From: Clostridiales bacterium
GTDB taxonomy: Bacteria > Bacillota > Clostridia > Lachnospirales > Lachnospiraceae
NCBI GenBank assembly: GCA_021202925.1
Contig: JAJQCD010000031.1
Location: 1-58,740, forward strand
Direction of reading: 5' to 3'
Length of the DNA: 58,740 nt
Under the pieces are notes generated by a model. It was not told the origin of the DNA, did not search any database, and saw only the letters and a list, made by a program, of their open reading frames with translations. Shown here piece by piece: positions 27,577-36,784 of the stretch; the stretch's first letter is position 1, and every line of letters begins with the position of its first letter. The translations under genes were made by a program, and so were the position numbers.

Positions 27577-27607
27577 CGAATCGGGCCGTGATTTGCGGCC
27601 CGATTCG
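27577..27607 (+). promoter_or_regulatory. 12-bp perfect hairpin in the leader
   Basis: CGAATCGGGCCG pairs perfectly with CGGCCCGATTCG around a 7-nt loop (TGATTTG). It lies right after the predicted start site and about 90 bp before the start codon. It lacks a full T tract (TTCGTTCG follows), so it may be a terminator of the upstream efflux operon, an attenuator, or a 5'-stabilising stem. Confidence 0.5.
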
Positions 27608-27695
27608 TTCGTCAAAGGATACGGAGAAAGTGGCAGGTTCTGTCGTTTGCCATGGAAAATGGTGGGAACGAAGGGGTTCCGGAGGGAAAATACAG

Positions 27696-29504
27696 ATGGG
27701 CATAGGCAGTATGGTATCATTACTGGGAGGTCTCGGCCTCTTTCTGTTCGGTATGGATTACATGGGAGATGGTCTGGAACTGGCGGCCGGCCCGAAGATG
27801 AAGGATCTGTTAGAGAAGCTGACGCGCAACCGGTTCGTGGGGTTTCTGCTGGGAGCGCTGGTGACGGTTGTGATTCAGTCTTCGTCGGCGACGACCGTCA
27901 TGGTCATGGGCTTTATCAATGCGGGGATTATGGATCTGGTTCAGGCAACCGGCGTCATTTTTGGCGCGAACATCGGTACGACCATCACCAGCATTCTGAT
28001 CGCGCTGGATGTGTCCGGCATTGCTCCGGTGTGTATTTGTCTCGGAGCGGTGATGATTCTCTATGCGAAGCGCAAGCAGACGAAGCATATCGGACAGGTC
28101 ATCCTCGGTTTCGGCATCCTCTTTCTGGGGCTGCATACCATGAGCGAGGCGATGTCGCCGTTAAAGGATTCGCAGGAATTTCAGGCATTTATTCTCCATG
28201 CGTCGAATCCGGCACTCGGATTTGTGGTTGGTGTGATCCTCTGTGCGGTGATTCAGAGCTCTTCGGCTGCGGTCGGTGTGCTGCAGGCGCTGGCGATGCA
28301 GGGGCTGATGCCGCTTCATTTTGCTTCGTTTATCATCTGTGGCATCAATGTCGGCTCTTCGACGCCGCCGCTTCTGTCTGCACTGAACGCGAAAAACAAC
28401 GCGAAACGGGCGGCCTGTATTTATCTGATCTTTAATCTGGTGGGCGCGGTTCTGTTTATTCCGGTGACGATGATTTTTCCGGTTACGGAGCTGATTAGTC
28501 GTTTTGTACCGGATGGGGCGTTTCAGATTTCAGCGTATCACATTATTTTTAAGGTAGTAACCGGCCTGGTTCTGTTGCCATTTGTCAATCTTGTGGTAAA
28601 ATGTACCTATCGGATTATTCCGAAGCAGGCGCATGAGAGTATGTTCCGCTTTGAATTCATTGATCCGGATATGGCTGGTTCCCCGGCGGTGATTTCCCTT
28701 CAGATTCAGAAGGAAGTGGAGCGTATGGCTGCCCTGGTGCGGGGCAATCTGACGGATGCGATGGATGCGCTGCTGGATCACACGGATGAGAAAGCCAATC
28801 AGATCCGGGAGATTGAGCAGGTGGTGGATTACCTGGCGTCTGAAATTACCGGTTATGTGACGAAGGTGAGTACGCAGGAGATTCCGGCGACCGTATCCCA
28901 GTATATGGGCTGTGCCTTTCATGTGATCAATGATCTGGAGCAGATCGGGGATCATGCGGTGAAACTGCTGGAGCAGGCAGAAAAGTGCGTGGACGGAAAG
29001 ATGGATTATTCCGATACGGCGAAAGAGGAACTGCGGGAGATCGCGCAGATGGATCTGCGGCTGTTGGATTCAGCGATGGCGCTGTTTTCCAGGCGGAATA
29101 TGACGCCGCAGGACTGGCTGTCCATCCGGAAACGGGAGCGGAAGATCATCAAGAAATCATCCGCTTCGCAGATGAACCACATGAAGCGCCTGCAGGCGAA
29201 TGAATGTTCCTTTGAACTGGGGCTTACGTTTGTAGAGGCGCTGAACAGTCTGCTGCGTATTGTGAATCATTCGATCAACATTGCGGACGCGAGCGGAAGC
29301 GACAGCATGACACAGTTCATTCGTAACGCGCAGGGGGAGGCTTCGCCGGCGTCGAAGATTAACATTACCGTAGAGAGAAAGGCCGTAGAGACCGGGACGG
29401 ACAGAAGCGGGCGACCGGAGGTGACACTGACGGTGAAGAATTCCGGTGCGGAGCCAGGAACCCATGCGGTATTGCCGGAACCGGCAGCCGGACACCAGGA
29501 CTGA
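27696..29504 (+). CDS. Na/Pi cotransporter family protein with PhoU-like tail
   Basis: This 602-residue membrane protein has two Na_Pi_cotrans repeats, each with the hallmark QSSSAT-type motif (VVIQSSSATTVMVMG and AVIQSSSAAVGVL), giving about eight to nine helices in residues 5-310. A cytoplasmic PhoU-like helical domain follows (about 335-550). The protein imports phosphate with sodium, or serves as a phosphate exporter in some bacteria. The start at ATG 27696 follows CGGAGGG. The preceding hairpin and promoter make it a separate unit from the efflux operon. Confidence 0.88.
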   Translation: MGIGSMVSLLGGLGLFLFGMDYMGDGLELAAGPKMKDLLEKLTRNRFVGFLLGALVTVVIQSSSATTVMVMGFINAGIMDLVQATGVIFGANIGTTITSILIALDVSGIAPVCICLGAVMILYAKRKQTKHIGQVILGFGILFLGLHTMSEAMSPLKDSQEFQAFILHASNPALGFVVGVILCAVIQSSSAAVGVLQALAMQGLMPLHFASFIICGINVGSSTPPLLSALNAKNNAKRAACIYLIFNLVGAVLFIPVTMIFPVTELISRFVPDGAFQISAYHIIFKVVTGLVLLPFVNLVVKCTYRIIPKQAHESMFRFEFIDPDMAGSPAVISLQIQKEVERMAALVRGNLTDAMDALLDHTDEKANQIREIEQVVDYLASEITGYVTKVSTQEIPATVSQYMGCAFHVINDLEQIGDHAVKLLEQAEKCVDGKMDYSDTAKEELREIAQMDLRLLDSAMALFSRRNMTPQDWLSIRKRERKIIKKSSASQMNHMKRLQANECSFELGLTFVEALNSLLRIVNHSINIADASGSDSMTQFIRNAQGEASPASKINITVERKAVETGTDRSGRPEVTLTVKNSGAEPGTHAVLPEPAAGHQD

Positions 29505-29528
29505 TTGATAAAAGGGAGAGAACAGAGA

Positions 29529-29999
29529 ATGGTAATTAAGCGAGCGACAAAGATACATATGGAAGGCATTGACAATCTGCTGAGCCAGGTGCTGATGGTG
29601 CATCTCAATGGCAGGCCGGATCTGTTCCGGGCGAATGCCAGGAAATATACGGATCCGGAGCTGGAAAAGATTCTGGCAGATCCGAAGCGACCGATTTTTG
29701 TGGCGGTTGACGAGCAGGAGCATGTGATGGGATACGCCTTCTGCGTTTATCAGCAGCATGTGGATGACAACATCCTCACCGATATCCGTACGCTTTACAT
29801 TGATGATATTTGTGTGGATGAAAACTGCAGGAAATCGCATGTGGGAAGTCGGCTTTACGAGTATGTCGTTGCTTTTGCGCGCGCGGAGGGCTTCTATAAT
29901 GTTACGCTGAATGTATGGAGCTGCAATCCGACGGCGATGAAATTTTATGAGGCATGCGGACTTGTGCCTTATAAAGTGGGAATGGAAAAGATTCTATAG
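29529..29999 (+). CDS. GNAT family N-acetyltransferase
   Basis: This 156-residue acetyltransferase has an acetyl-CoA binding stretch (DDICVDENCRKSHVGSRLYEYVVAFAR) with the usual V-x-x-x-x-R-x-x-x-x-G-x-x-L pattern partly conserved. The downstream LNVWSCNPTAMKFYEACGLVPYKVGMEK is typical of RimI-like members. The acceptor is unknown. It starts 24 bp after the cotransporter and is probably co-transcribed with it. Confidence 0.85.
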   Translation: MVIKRATKIHMEGIDNLLSQVLMVHLNGRPDLFRANARKYTDPELEKILADPKRPIFVAVDEQEHVMGYAFCVYQQHVDDNILTDIRTLYIDDICVDENCRKSHVGSRLYEYVVAFARAEGFYNVTLNVWSCNPTAMKFYEACGLVPYKVGMEKIL

Positions 30000-30039
30000 G
30001 TATAACAAAATCCTATGGTTGATATCACGACTATAGTAT

Positions 30040-30068
30040 TTGATTTATAATATGAAATCATGTATAGT
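30040..30068 (+). promoter_or_regulatory. Sigma-A promoter of hydratase 1
   Basis: TTGATT (30040-30045) and TATAGT (30063-30068) have a 17-bp spacer. CCTATGG at 30012 and CTATAG at 30031 lie just upstream and resemble elements at the citD promoter. Confidence 0.5.
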
Positions 30069-30105
30069 AGAACCATCAAAAATACTTTCATAGGAGGAAA
30101 GCACA

Positions 30106-32382
30106 ATGATCAAACTGTATGAGGGCGGCGCTTATCTGGTGAACGGAACAGAGCTTGTGCCGGAGAGCGAAGCAGCCAAAGTGACAGCGTTGACGGGCAG
30201 AGATGTGGAGAAGGAAGATGCGAAGAAGGGCACGATGGCGTATTCCATCATCAAAGCGCACAACACAGTGGATGATATGGATAACCTGCGTCTGAAGTAT
30301 GACTCCATGACCAGCCATGATATTACTTACGTTGGCATTATCCAGACGGCCAGAGCATCAGGGATGACGCAGTTCCCGCTTCCTTATGTGCTGACGAACT
30401 GCCACAATTCGCTCTGCGCGGTGGGCGGTACGATCAATGAGGATGACCACAAGTTCGCGCTGTCTGCGGCGAAGAAGTATGGCGGCATCTATGTACCGAC
30501 CAATATGGCAAATATTCACAGCTATAACCGTGAGATGATGGCCGGATGCGGAAAGATGATCCTGGGTTCTGATTCTCATACCCGTTATGGTGCGCTGGGC
30601 TGCATGGCAGTCGGCGAGGGCGGCGGCGAGCTTGCGAAGCAGCTGCTGGGACGTACCTATGATTTCGCGAGACCGAACGTGATTGCGATTTACCTGACCG
30701 GGGCGCCGAAGCCTGGTGTGGGACCGCACGACATTGCCCTTTCCATCTGTGGTGCGGTCTATAAGAACGGTTATGTGAAGAATAAGGTAATGGAGTTCGT
30801 CGGCCCCGGCATTGCGGGTCTGCCGATTGAATATCGGAACGCGATTGATGTTATGACGACCGAGACAACCTGCTGGTCCTCCATCTGGGTGACCGATGAA
30901 GAGACGCAGAGCTATTACATTAAGCACGGCCGTCCGGATGATTATAAGAAGATCGAACCGGCGGATGTGGCATATTATGACGGTGTGGTTTATATCGATC
31001 TTTCAACGGTGGAGTGCACAATTGCAATGCCGATGCATCCATCCAACACTTATACGATCCATGAGCTGCAGGAGAACGCGGCGGATATTCTCCATGAGGT
31101 AGAGGAAGCGGCAAATAAGCAGATCACCGGAGCACGCATGGATCTCGTGAGCAAGCTCCATGATGACGGCTGCATCTGGGTGGATCAGGGTGAGCTGGCC
31201 GGATGTTCCGGCGGTACCTATGACAACATCTGCGCGGCAGCAGATATCCTGCGCGGCAAGAGCTGCGGCAACGGTACCTTCACACTGAGCATTTACCCGG
31301 GCTCCATGCCGGCTTATGCGCAGCTGCTGAAGAATGGATGTATGTCCGATCTGGTTGACGCCGGCGCGATTATCCGCGAGTGCTTCTGCGGCCCATGCTT
31401 TGGCGCGGGCGACTGCCCGGCGAACGGCGAATTCTCGATTCGTCATACGACGAGGAACTTCCCGAACCGCGAAGGCTCCAAGCCGGGCGAGGGTCAGATG
31501 AGTGCGGTGGCGCTGATGGATGCACGTTCGATTGCGGCGACGGCGGCCAATGGTGGTAAGCTGACGGCGGCAAGCGATCTGGATGTGACCTACACGAATC
31601 CGGAGTATGAGTTCAACGCCGGTATCTATGAGAAGAGAGTCTACAATGGCTGGGGCAATGCGCAGCCGGAGACGGAACTGAAATTTGGTCCGAATATCAA
31701 GGACTGGCCCGAGATGCCGTCTCTGACCGACGACCTGCTGGTGAAGGTCTGCTCCTACATCACAGACCCGGTGACGACGACGGATGAACTGATTCCGTCC
31801 GGTGAGACGTCCAGCTACCGTTCGAATCCGGAGCGTCTGTCCGAGTTCGCTCTGAGCAGAAGAGATCCGGGCTATGTGGGCCGCAGCAAAGTCATGCGCC
31901 AGATCGAGAGAGACCGTGAGGCGGGCAAGGGACTTCCGGAAGAGATTAAAGCAGTCTATGCGGCACTGACGAAGGCCGGTATCGCGAATGATCCGGAGGG
32001 CACTGACATTGGTTCCACGATCTTTGCGAATATGCCGGGCGACGGCTCCGCGCGTGAGCAGGCCGCTTCCTGCCAGAGAGTCATGGGCGCCAGCGCGAAT
32101 TTCGCGAAGCAGTACGCCACCAAGCGCTATCGTTCCAACTGCATCAACTGGGGCATGACGCCGTTCCTGGTTGAGAATCCGGAGATTTTCGAGCTGGGCG
32201 ATTACATTTTCGTACCGGGTGTGCGCCAGGCAGTCCTGGAGAATAAGCCGTCCTTCCCGGCTTATGTCGTCAAGGCGGATGGCACGGTGACGCAGTTTAT
32301 GGTATCGACCGGCGAACTGACGGAGCCGGAGCGCCAGATCATCGCTGATGGATGCCTGATCAACTTCTATCGGAATCATTGA
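30106..32382 (+). CDS. Aconitase-family hydratase 1 (YbhJ-like)
   Basis: This 758-residue aconitase-superfamily hydratase resembles E. coli YbhJ in length. [4Fe-4S] ligands are visible as Cys in [12 protein letters not shown] and as CGPC in [12 protein letters not shown]. Active-site segments include [44 protein letters not shown] and the swivel-domain [13 protein letters not shown]. It would interconvert a hydroxy-carboxylate and an unsaturated carboxylate. It is related to the hydratases at 42544 and 49402 but stands alone, about 10 kb from the island and with its own promoter. A strong hairpin follows it. The substrate is not predictable. Confidence 0.88.
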   Translation: MIKLYEGGAYLVNGTELVPESEAAKVTALTGRDVEKEDAKKGTMAYSIIKAHNTVDDMDNLRLKYDSMTSHDITYVGIIQTARASGMTQFPLPYVLTNCHNSLCAVGGTINEDDHKFALSAAKKYGGIYVPTNMANIHSYNREMMAGCGKMILGSDSHTRYGALGCMAVGEGGGELAKQLLGRTYDFARPNVIAIYLTGAPKPGVGPHDIALSICGAVYKNGYVKNKVMEFVGPGIAGLPIEYRNAIDVMTTETTCWSSIWVTDEETQSYYIKHGRPDDYKKIEPADVAYYDGVVYIDLSTVECTIAMPMHPSNTYTIHELQENAADILHEVEEAANKQITGARMDLVSKLHDDGCIWVDQGELAGCSGGTYDNICAAADILRGKSCGNGTFTLSIYPGSMPAYAQLLKNGCMSDLVDAGAIIRECFCGPCFGAGDCPANGEFSIRHTTRNFPNREGSKPGEGQMSAVALMDARSIAATAANGGKLTAASDLDVTYTNPEYEFNAGIYEKRVYNGWGNAQPETELKFGPNIKDWPEMPSLTDDLLVKVCSYITDPVTTTDELIPSGETSSYRSNPERLSEFALSRRDPGYVGRSKVMRQIERDREAGKGLPEEIKAVYAALTKAGIANDPEGTDIGSTIFANMPGDGSAREQAASCQRVMGASANFAKQYATKRYRSNCINWGMTPFLVENPEIFELGDYIFVPGVRQAVLENKPSFPAYVVKADGTVTQFMVSTGELTEPERQIIADGCLINFYRNH

Positions 32383-32454
32383 GCATCTGGTTTGTTGCAG
32401 CATATAAATAAAAGAAAGCTGTCGGTGACAGGTTCTGCAGAATGAAAGCAGGGA

Positions 32455-32499
32455 GCCGCCGTTCCAGGGGTGAGAATTTCTCACCTTTGGAGCGGCGGC
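32455..32499 (+). terminator. 21-bp hairpin terminator after hydratase 1
   Basis: The arm 32455-32475 pairs with 32479-32499 over 21 positions with a few G-T pairs and a 3-nt loop. It lies about 70 bp after the hydratase 1 stop. The T tract is weak (GCTTGTTTGTC). A smaller imperfect stem (ACAGGTTGG/CCGACCTGT, about 32540-32575) follows before the AEC gene. Confidence 0.65.
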
Positions 32500-32659
32500 G
32501 CTTGTTTGTCTGGCGAAAGATGTGTTACAATAAGCGGGGACAGGTTGGGTGTGGGCAAAGAATCCGACCTGTTTACGTACAGATCAGGGAAAAAGCAGTT
32601 TTGCTTTGCGCTGGTATAGTTGAAAAACTGTAACAGACAGTTTGGCGGGAGGACATGAA

Positions 32660-33631
32660 ATGGACATTACAAATTTGCTGACGCTGCAGTGTACCATGTT
32701 TTTGCTGGCAGGAATCGGTGTGGTTCTCAAACGAACCGGGGTACTGCCCGACAGCGCAAAAGGAATTCTGACCGATTTCGTTCTGTATTTTATCTTACCC
32801 TGCAATATCATCAATTCCTTTCGGGTGGAATTTGACAGAAGCATCCTGGGAAAATTTGCGGTGGTGCTTGGCGTGTCCGTGCTGGTACAGGCGCTCAGCT
32901 ATACGCTGAGTAAGCTTCTTTACAACCACAAACCGGCTGAGGTGAAACGCGTCATGCAATATTGTACCATTGTTTCCAATTCGGGCTTTCTCGGCCTTCC
33001 GATCGCAGAGAGTATCTATGGGGCGGAGGGCATGATGTATGCGTCAGTCTTTATCATCCCGATGCGTATTATGATGTGGTCTGCGGGTATCTCCTGTTTC
33101 ACAGAAAGCCCGGATCTGAAATCCGTAGTAAAAAAACTGGTTGTTCATCCATGTATTGTTGCCGTCTATATCGGACTTGGCCTGATGATCTTCCAGAATC
33201 CGTTAAATCAGTTCCTGACTGCTATTCCGGAGGGAACGGTCGTGGGTATGGCCGTGACGGTCGTGACAGGCACGTTAAGCAAGGTGGTTCGCTCGGCGGG
33301 AAACTGCACGACGACCCTGACCATGATCCTGATCGGTATGATGCTGGCAGAGGTTCACCCGCGAGAGATGCTGAATACAGACGCATGGATGATGACGGGG
33401 ATTCGCCTGCTTCTGATTCCCGGTGTTGTATTTCTGTTTTGCAGGGCAGTTGGGCTTCCTCACCTTCTGGGGTCAATCTGCGTCCTGATGACTGCGATGC
33501 CTGCCGGCAGCACATCCGCGATTCTGGCGGCAAAATACGGCTGCGATTATACATTTGCAAGCAAATGCATTGTCATATCGACGCTCCTTTCTCTGCTCTC
33601 GACCCCGGTGTGGGTCATGATTCTGGGGTAG
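32660..33631 (+). CDS. AEC family transporter
   Basis: This 323-residue membrane protein of the auxin efflux carrier family (PF03547) has about ten hydrophobic helices in two halves. Conserved segments are FVLYFILPCNIINSF in the first half and CVLMTAMPAGSTSAILAAKYG in the second. Bacterial members move malate, malonate or other organic acids. Its place after hydratase 1 fits carboxylate transport. GGGAGGACATGAA precedes the chosen ATG. Confidence 0.87.
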   Translation: MDITNLLTLQCTMFLLAGIGVVLKRTGVLPDSAKGILTDFVLYFILPCNIINSFRVEFDRSILGKFAVVLGVSVLVQALSYTLSKLLYNHKPAEVKRVMQYCTIVSNSGFLGLPIAESIYGAEGMMYASVFIIPMRIMMWSAGISCFTESPDLKSVVKKLVVHPCIVAVYIGLGLMIFQNPLNQFLTAIPEGTVVGMAVTVVTGTLSKVVRSAGNCTTTLTMILIGMMLAEVHPREMLNTDAWMMTGIRLLLIPGVVFLFCRAVGLPHLLGSICVLMTAMPAGSTSAILAAKYGCDYTFASKCIVISTLLSLLSTPVWVMILG

Positions 33632-33799
33632 ACAGTTGCACTGCCTGTATTTCCGATGAAAAAGAGACCGGAGAAAAGGGAGCACTGCGGAGAAAGCCGA
33701 TAAAAACGAATTTAGAGAATCGGTGATAATATCACAGAAGTCACCTGGAAATACTGATAGAATACAGCTATAGACAAATACAGAACAGGAGGAAAAACC

Positions 33800-34105
33800 A
33801 TGAGCGTTATCAATATCAATCAAAATAATTTCCGCGCAGAAGTTCTGAATTCTGACAAGCCTGTGCTTTTAGATTTTTGGGCAAGCTGGTGCGGCCCCTG
33901 CCGGATGGTCAGTCCGATTGTAGATGAAATCGCCGCTGAACGTCCAGACATCAAAGTGGGAAAGGTCAATGTGGACGAGCAGTCGGAACTGGCAGCCCAG
34001 TTCCGTGTTATGAGTATTCCCACGTTAGTGGTTATGAAGGATGGAAAAGTCGTCAACCAGGCCGTTGGCGCACGACCCAAAAATCAGATTCTTGATTTGC
34101 TGTGA
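33800..34105 (+). CDS. trxA: Thioredoxin
   Basis: This 101-residue thioredoxin has the active site WCGPC (Cys31 and Cys34) and the cis-Pro segment SIPTLVVMKDG. It reduces protein disulfides in the cytoplasm. The C-terminus (RPKNQILDLL) is a little short but complete. The next gene in line is only a fused remnant, so an original redox operon has been cut short here. Confidence 0.92.
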   Translation: MSVININQNNFRAEVLNSDKPVLLDFWASWCGPCRMVSPIVDEIAAERPDIKVGKVNVDEQSELAAQFRVMSIPTLVVMKDGKVVNQAVGARPKNQILDLL

Positions 34106-34112
34106 GGTGAAG

Positions 34113-34268
34113 ACATGGGATTTTTTGATTTGTTCCGCATCCCGGATTCTCGCTGGAAACGGATATGACTGCTATAACTTTGCCGGAGGCTATCGCTTTT
34201 ATGATGCCGTCATAAATGACTGCTGTCTGATTGACCGCGCCAGCGATTGCGGCATGAATCAGTATTGA
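34113..34268 (+). pseudogene. Fused remnant: rhodanese-type start joined to CoA-disulfide-reductase-like tail
   Basis: ATG 34113 opens MGFFDLFRIPD, the usual start of the small rhodanese protein that follows thioredoxin in related genomes. After about 11 codons the sequence switches, in another frame, to SRILAGNGYDCYNFAGGYRFYDA and ends DCGMNQY, which resembles the C-terminal rhodanese part of a CoA-disulfide reductase. The joint is near 34140-34145. A deletion has removed the middle and fused two genes. No functional product is expected. Confidence 0.6.
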
Positions 34269-34313
34269 GAAAAGCACCCGCTGGGTTCCGAAAAGGTGCC
34301 TCAGCGGGTGTTA

Positions 34314-34973
34314 TTATTTGTTACTCAATTTTTCCAGCTTGTCCATGTCTGTCAGTTCTACTGTCCCACGTGAGAGCTTTACCATCCCCTCGCTCTGAAA
34401 ATACCGAAGCATCCTGGTCACGACCTCACGGGCAGTCCCCAAATGGTTTCCGATAATCTCATGTGTGATTTTTAATGTTGATGTATTCTCAAGGGAAGAC
34501 TCCTCAAGAAGAAACGCAGCCAGTCGGCGGTCAAAGCTCTTCCACATAATCTGATCCATCAGCCACATGACATCCGAAAATCGGCTGGCCATGATCTCAT
34601 TCGTATAATTAGCCAGAGGCGCAGATTCTTCCATCACCTTTTTGTAGGCTTCTGCCTGTATCAGCCAGACCTTCGTATCCTTTTCTGCTTCGATCACAAT
34701 GTCAAACTGGATACTCCGCATAATGCATGAGGCGGAAAACAGACAAATGTCCCGTTCAAACAGGCGGTACATGGTGATTTCCCGTCCTTCATCTGAAATG
34801 GTATAGGCCCTTAACTGGCCGGACTGTATCAGGAACAGACCCGTGCAGTCGGTCAGGCCGTTGTGGACGATCTGCCCTTTTTTATAGCTCCGCTGATCCG
34901 AGGCAGATAAAAGCCTGGACTGCTGCGCAGTGGTCAATTTTTCCCACATAGGGAAGTATTCTTTTAACTCCAT
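34314..34973 (-). CDS. Crp/Fnr family transcriptional regulator (second)
   Basis: This 219-residue regulator has a cNMP-like sensor roll (SYKKGQIVHNGLTDCTGLFLIQSGQLRAY), dimer helix and Crp-type winged helix (about 165-215; THEIIGNHLGTAREVVTRMLRYFQSEGMV). Cys residues occur in the sensor domain (DCTG, DICLFSASCIM), so redox sensing is possible. It faces the NifX-like fragment across a perfect inverted repeat that overlaps both predicted -35 boxes. That predicts autoregulation and control of the neighbouring sulfur/redox genes. Confidence 0.88.
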   Translation of the reverse strand: MELKEYFPMWEKLTTAQQSRLLSASDQRSYKKGQIVHNGLTDCTGLFLIQSGQLRAYTISDEGREITMYRLFERDICLFSASCIMRSIQFDIVIEAEKDTKVWLIQAEAYKKVMEESAPLANYTNEIMASRFSDVMWLMDQIMWKSFDRRLAAFLLEESSLENTSTLKITHEIIGNHLGTAREVVTRMLRYFQSEGMVKLSRGTVELTDMDKLEKLSNK

Positions 34974-35010
34974 GGTATTTCATCTCCTGTTCGGAAGTAT
35001 CGTATCATAT

Positions 35011-35053
35011 TTTATGGCATATGTCAATAATAATTCTTGACATATGCCATAAA
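35011..35053. promoter_or_regulatory. Perfect 17-bp inverted repeat operator with divergent -35 boxes
   Basis: TTTATGGCATATGTCAA (35011-35027) and its exact complement TTGACATATGCCATAAA (35037-35053) flank a 9-bp spacer. Each arm contains the quasi-palindrome TGRCATATGYCA, and TTGACA in each arm can serve as a -35 box pointing outward. This is a double operator for divergent promoters, most likely bound by the adjacent Crp/Fnr regulator. Confidence 0.7.
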
Positions 35054-35098
35054 CAAGGGCATCATAAGGACAGATTCAAACCAAAGGAGGAATCACAA

Positions 35099-35260
35099 GT
35101 GAGGATCGCAATTCCGCTGGATGAAAATAAACAGGATGTTTGCGTGGTTCTGGCACGAACGCCGTATTTCCTGTTCCATGTGGATTCCTTTGGGAGTGAT
35201 CATATTGAAGGACAATCCGGATTTGTAATCTCGATCATCGATAGAATCGAATTTGGTTGA
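35099..35260 (+). pseudogene. Truncated NifX/FeMo-cofactor-binding-like protein
   Basis: AAAGGAGG precedes GTG 35099, which opens MRIAIPLDENKQDVCVVLAR followed by TPYFLFHVDS. This is the N-terminal strand-loop of small NifX/NifB-type dinitrogenase cofactor-binding proteins (usually 110-120 residues). After about 40 residues the similarity ends and the frame stops at 53 residues (SIIDRIEFG). The C-terminal half is missing. It would have been controlled by the inverted-repeat operator upstream. Confidence 0.55.
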
Positions 35261-35312
35261 TTGAAAAGATGAAATATAACTGAATGAAAATGCTAAAAAT
35301 ATATGAATGAAA

Positions 35313-35341
35313 TTGACAAATCCCTCTGCTTTGGATAAAAT
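35313..35341 (+). promoter_or_regulatory. Near-consensus sigma-A promoter of the DUF4143 gene
   Basis: TTGACA (35313-35318) and TAAAAT (35336-35341) have a 17-bp spacer. The ATG at 35383 follows with AGGAGG. Confidence 0.65.
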
Positions 35342-35382
35342 ATACGCATCCGGAAAAGATATTTTAAGCAGGAGGGTGCGCT

Positions 35383-36657
35383 ATGAAAAATGAGGCATAC
35401 AAGCATAGAGTAATTGACGAAACTGTTACACGTTATCTGACTGCATTTGGAGCGGTATGTATAGAGGGACCAAAATGGTGCGGAAAAACATGGACTTCCC
35501 GTTATCATTGCAACAGCGAGTATCTGGTGGGAAATCCGGATAATAACTTTCAGAGCAGACGACTGGCAGAAATGTCCCCCTCGTTGATTTTGCCGGGTGA
35601 TGCGCCTCGTATGATTGATGAATGGCAGGAAGTTCCTCCTATTTGGGATGCAATTCGTTATGAAGTTGATAAGAGAGGAACGAAGGGACAATTCATATTG
35701 ACAGGTTCTTCTACACCGAAAATAAAGGGAATCCTGCATAGTGGCGCAGGACGGATCGGCAGACTTCGTATGCACACAATGTCATTATATGAAACGGGCT
35801 ATTCTTCCGGGCAGGTGCCATTGAAAGATCTTTGCGCTGGAAATTTAACCCCTGCCCTTACCGGGGAAGTGGATCTGAATATTCTGATCGACAGCATGAT
35901 CCGCGGTGGCTGGCCTGGCAATCAGGATTTACCGCTGAAAGATGCCGCCTTGTTGCCAATAGAATATGTTAACGCTGTGGTAGAGGATGAAGTACATCGT
36001 ATTGATGGGATACAGCGAGATAAGCACAAAATAATGCTCTTGCTTCGTTCGCTTGCGAGAAACGAAACCACGACGGTCTCCAATCGGTTACTGAAGAATG
36101 ATGTAAAGGGAGTCGATGACGAGGATATAGACATCAATACGATTACTACGTACTTGGATATTTTTAAGCGGCTTTTCCTGACAGAAAATCAGGAACCTTT
36201 TTCTTCCAACATTCGTTCCTCTGTACGGGTTAAACAGGCAGAAAAACGGCATTTTACAGATCCGTCTCTCGCCTGTGCGTTGCTCAGGGCAACCCCTGAA
36301 AAACTGATTGGCGATCTGAATACGCTGGGATTTCTTTTTGAAGCCTTATGTGAACGCGACTTACGAATTTACGCAGAATCCTTTGGCGCAAAGCTATACC
36401 ACTATCAGGATTATGCTAATCGAGAGATTGATGCGGTCATTGAGCTTGAAAATGGGGACTGGTGCGCTTTTGAGATTAAACTTGGGGCAAATAAGATTGA
36501 CGAGGGCGCTGAGAACCTGAAAAAAATTCAGGCAAAGATCACGGCGGATGGTGGTAAGCCGCCGAAGATCTGCTGTGTTATTTGCGGGTTATCCAATGCG
36601 GCCTATCAAAGAGAGGATGGTGTGTATGTTGTTCCATTGACGGCATTGAAAAACTGA
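35383..36657 (+). CDS. DUF4143 AAA ATP-binding protein
   Basis: This complete 424-residue protein has an N-terminal AAA_14 ATPase (Walker A GPKWCGKT near residues 29-36; Walker B region ILPGDAPRMIDEWQE; sensor ILTGSS). It ends in a C-terminal DUF4143 domain carrying a PD-(D/E)xK-like site, REIDAVIELENGDWCAFEIK. The role of the family is unsettled; some members behave as accessory or defence-related genes. It has its own strong promoter and is followed by a dispersed hairpin. Confidence 0.88.
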   Translation: MKNEAYKHRVIDETVTRYLTAFGAVCIEGPKWCGKTWTSRYHCNSEYLVGNPDNNFQSRRLAEMSPSLILPGDAPRMIDEWQEVPPIWDAIRYEVDKRGTKGQFILTGSSTPKIKGILHSGAGRIGRLRMHTMSLYETGYSSGQVPLKDLCAGNLTPALTGEVDLNILIDSMIRGGWPGNQDLPLKDAALLPIEYVNAVVEDEVHRIDGIQRDKHKIMLLLRSLARNETTTVSNRLLKNDVKGVDDEDIDINTITTYLDIFKRLFLTENQEPFSSNIRSSVRVKQAEKRHFTDPSLACALLRATPEKLIGDLNTLGFLFEALCERDLRIYAESFGAKLYHYQDYANREIDAVIELENGDWCAFEIKLGANKIDEGAENLKKIQAKITADGGKPPKICCVICGLSNAAYQREDGVYVVPLTALKN

Positions 36658-36729
36658 AGGATATTTTATCGAAATTCTTTTGTATAGACGGCTGAGTCAA
36701 GAAAAACTCTTGCCGTGCAGGAATGAAAT

Positions 36730-36757
36730 GAGGAAGCTGCTTTGTGGCGGCTTCCTC
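36730..36757. repeat. Dispersed hairpin repeat, copy A
   Basis: GAGGAAGC (36730-36737) pairs with GCTTCCTC (36750-36757) around TGCTTTGTGGCG. The same 28-bp sequence occurs at 47406-47433. It lies between the DUF4143 gene and the convergent ACT gene, a terminator-like position, but there is no T tract. Confidence 0.7.
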
Positions 36758-36784
36758 TTGAAAATATCCGTAGTACAAAGAGGA

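Noticed and set aside
31003-32484. 493-codon open frame antisense to hydratase 1
   Set aside because: It is a mirror of a strongly conserved aconitase-family gene, rich in Arg/His/Leu, with no family features; a codon-bias shadow.
34041-34268. 75-codon frame overlapping the thioredoxin 3' end
   Set aside because: Its first part is an off-frame reading of thioredoxin; only the tail is meaningful, as part of the fused remnant.
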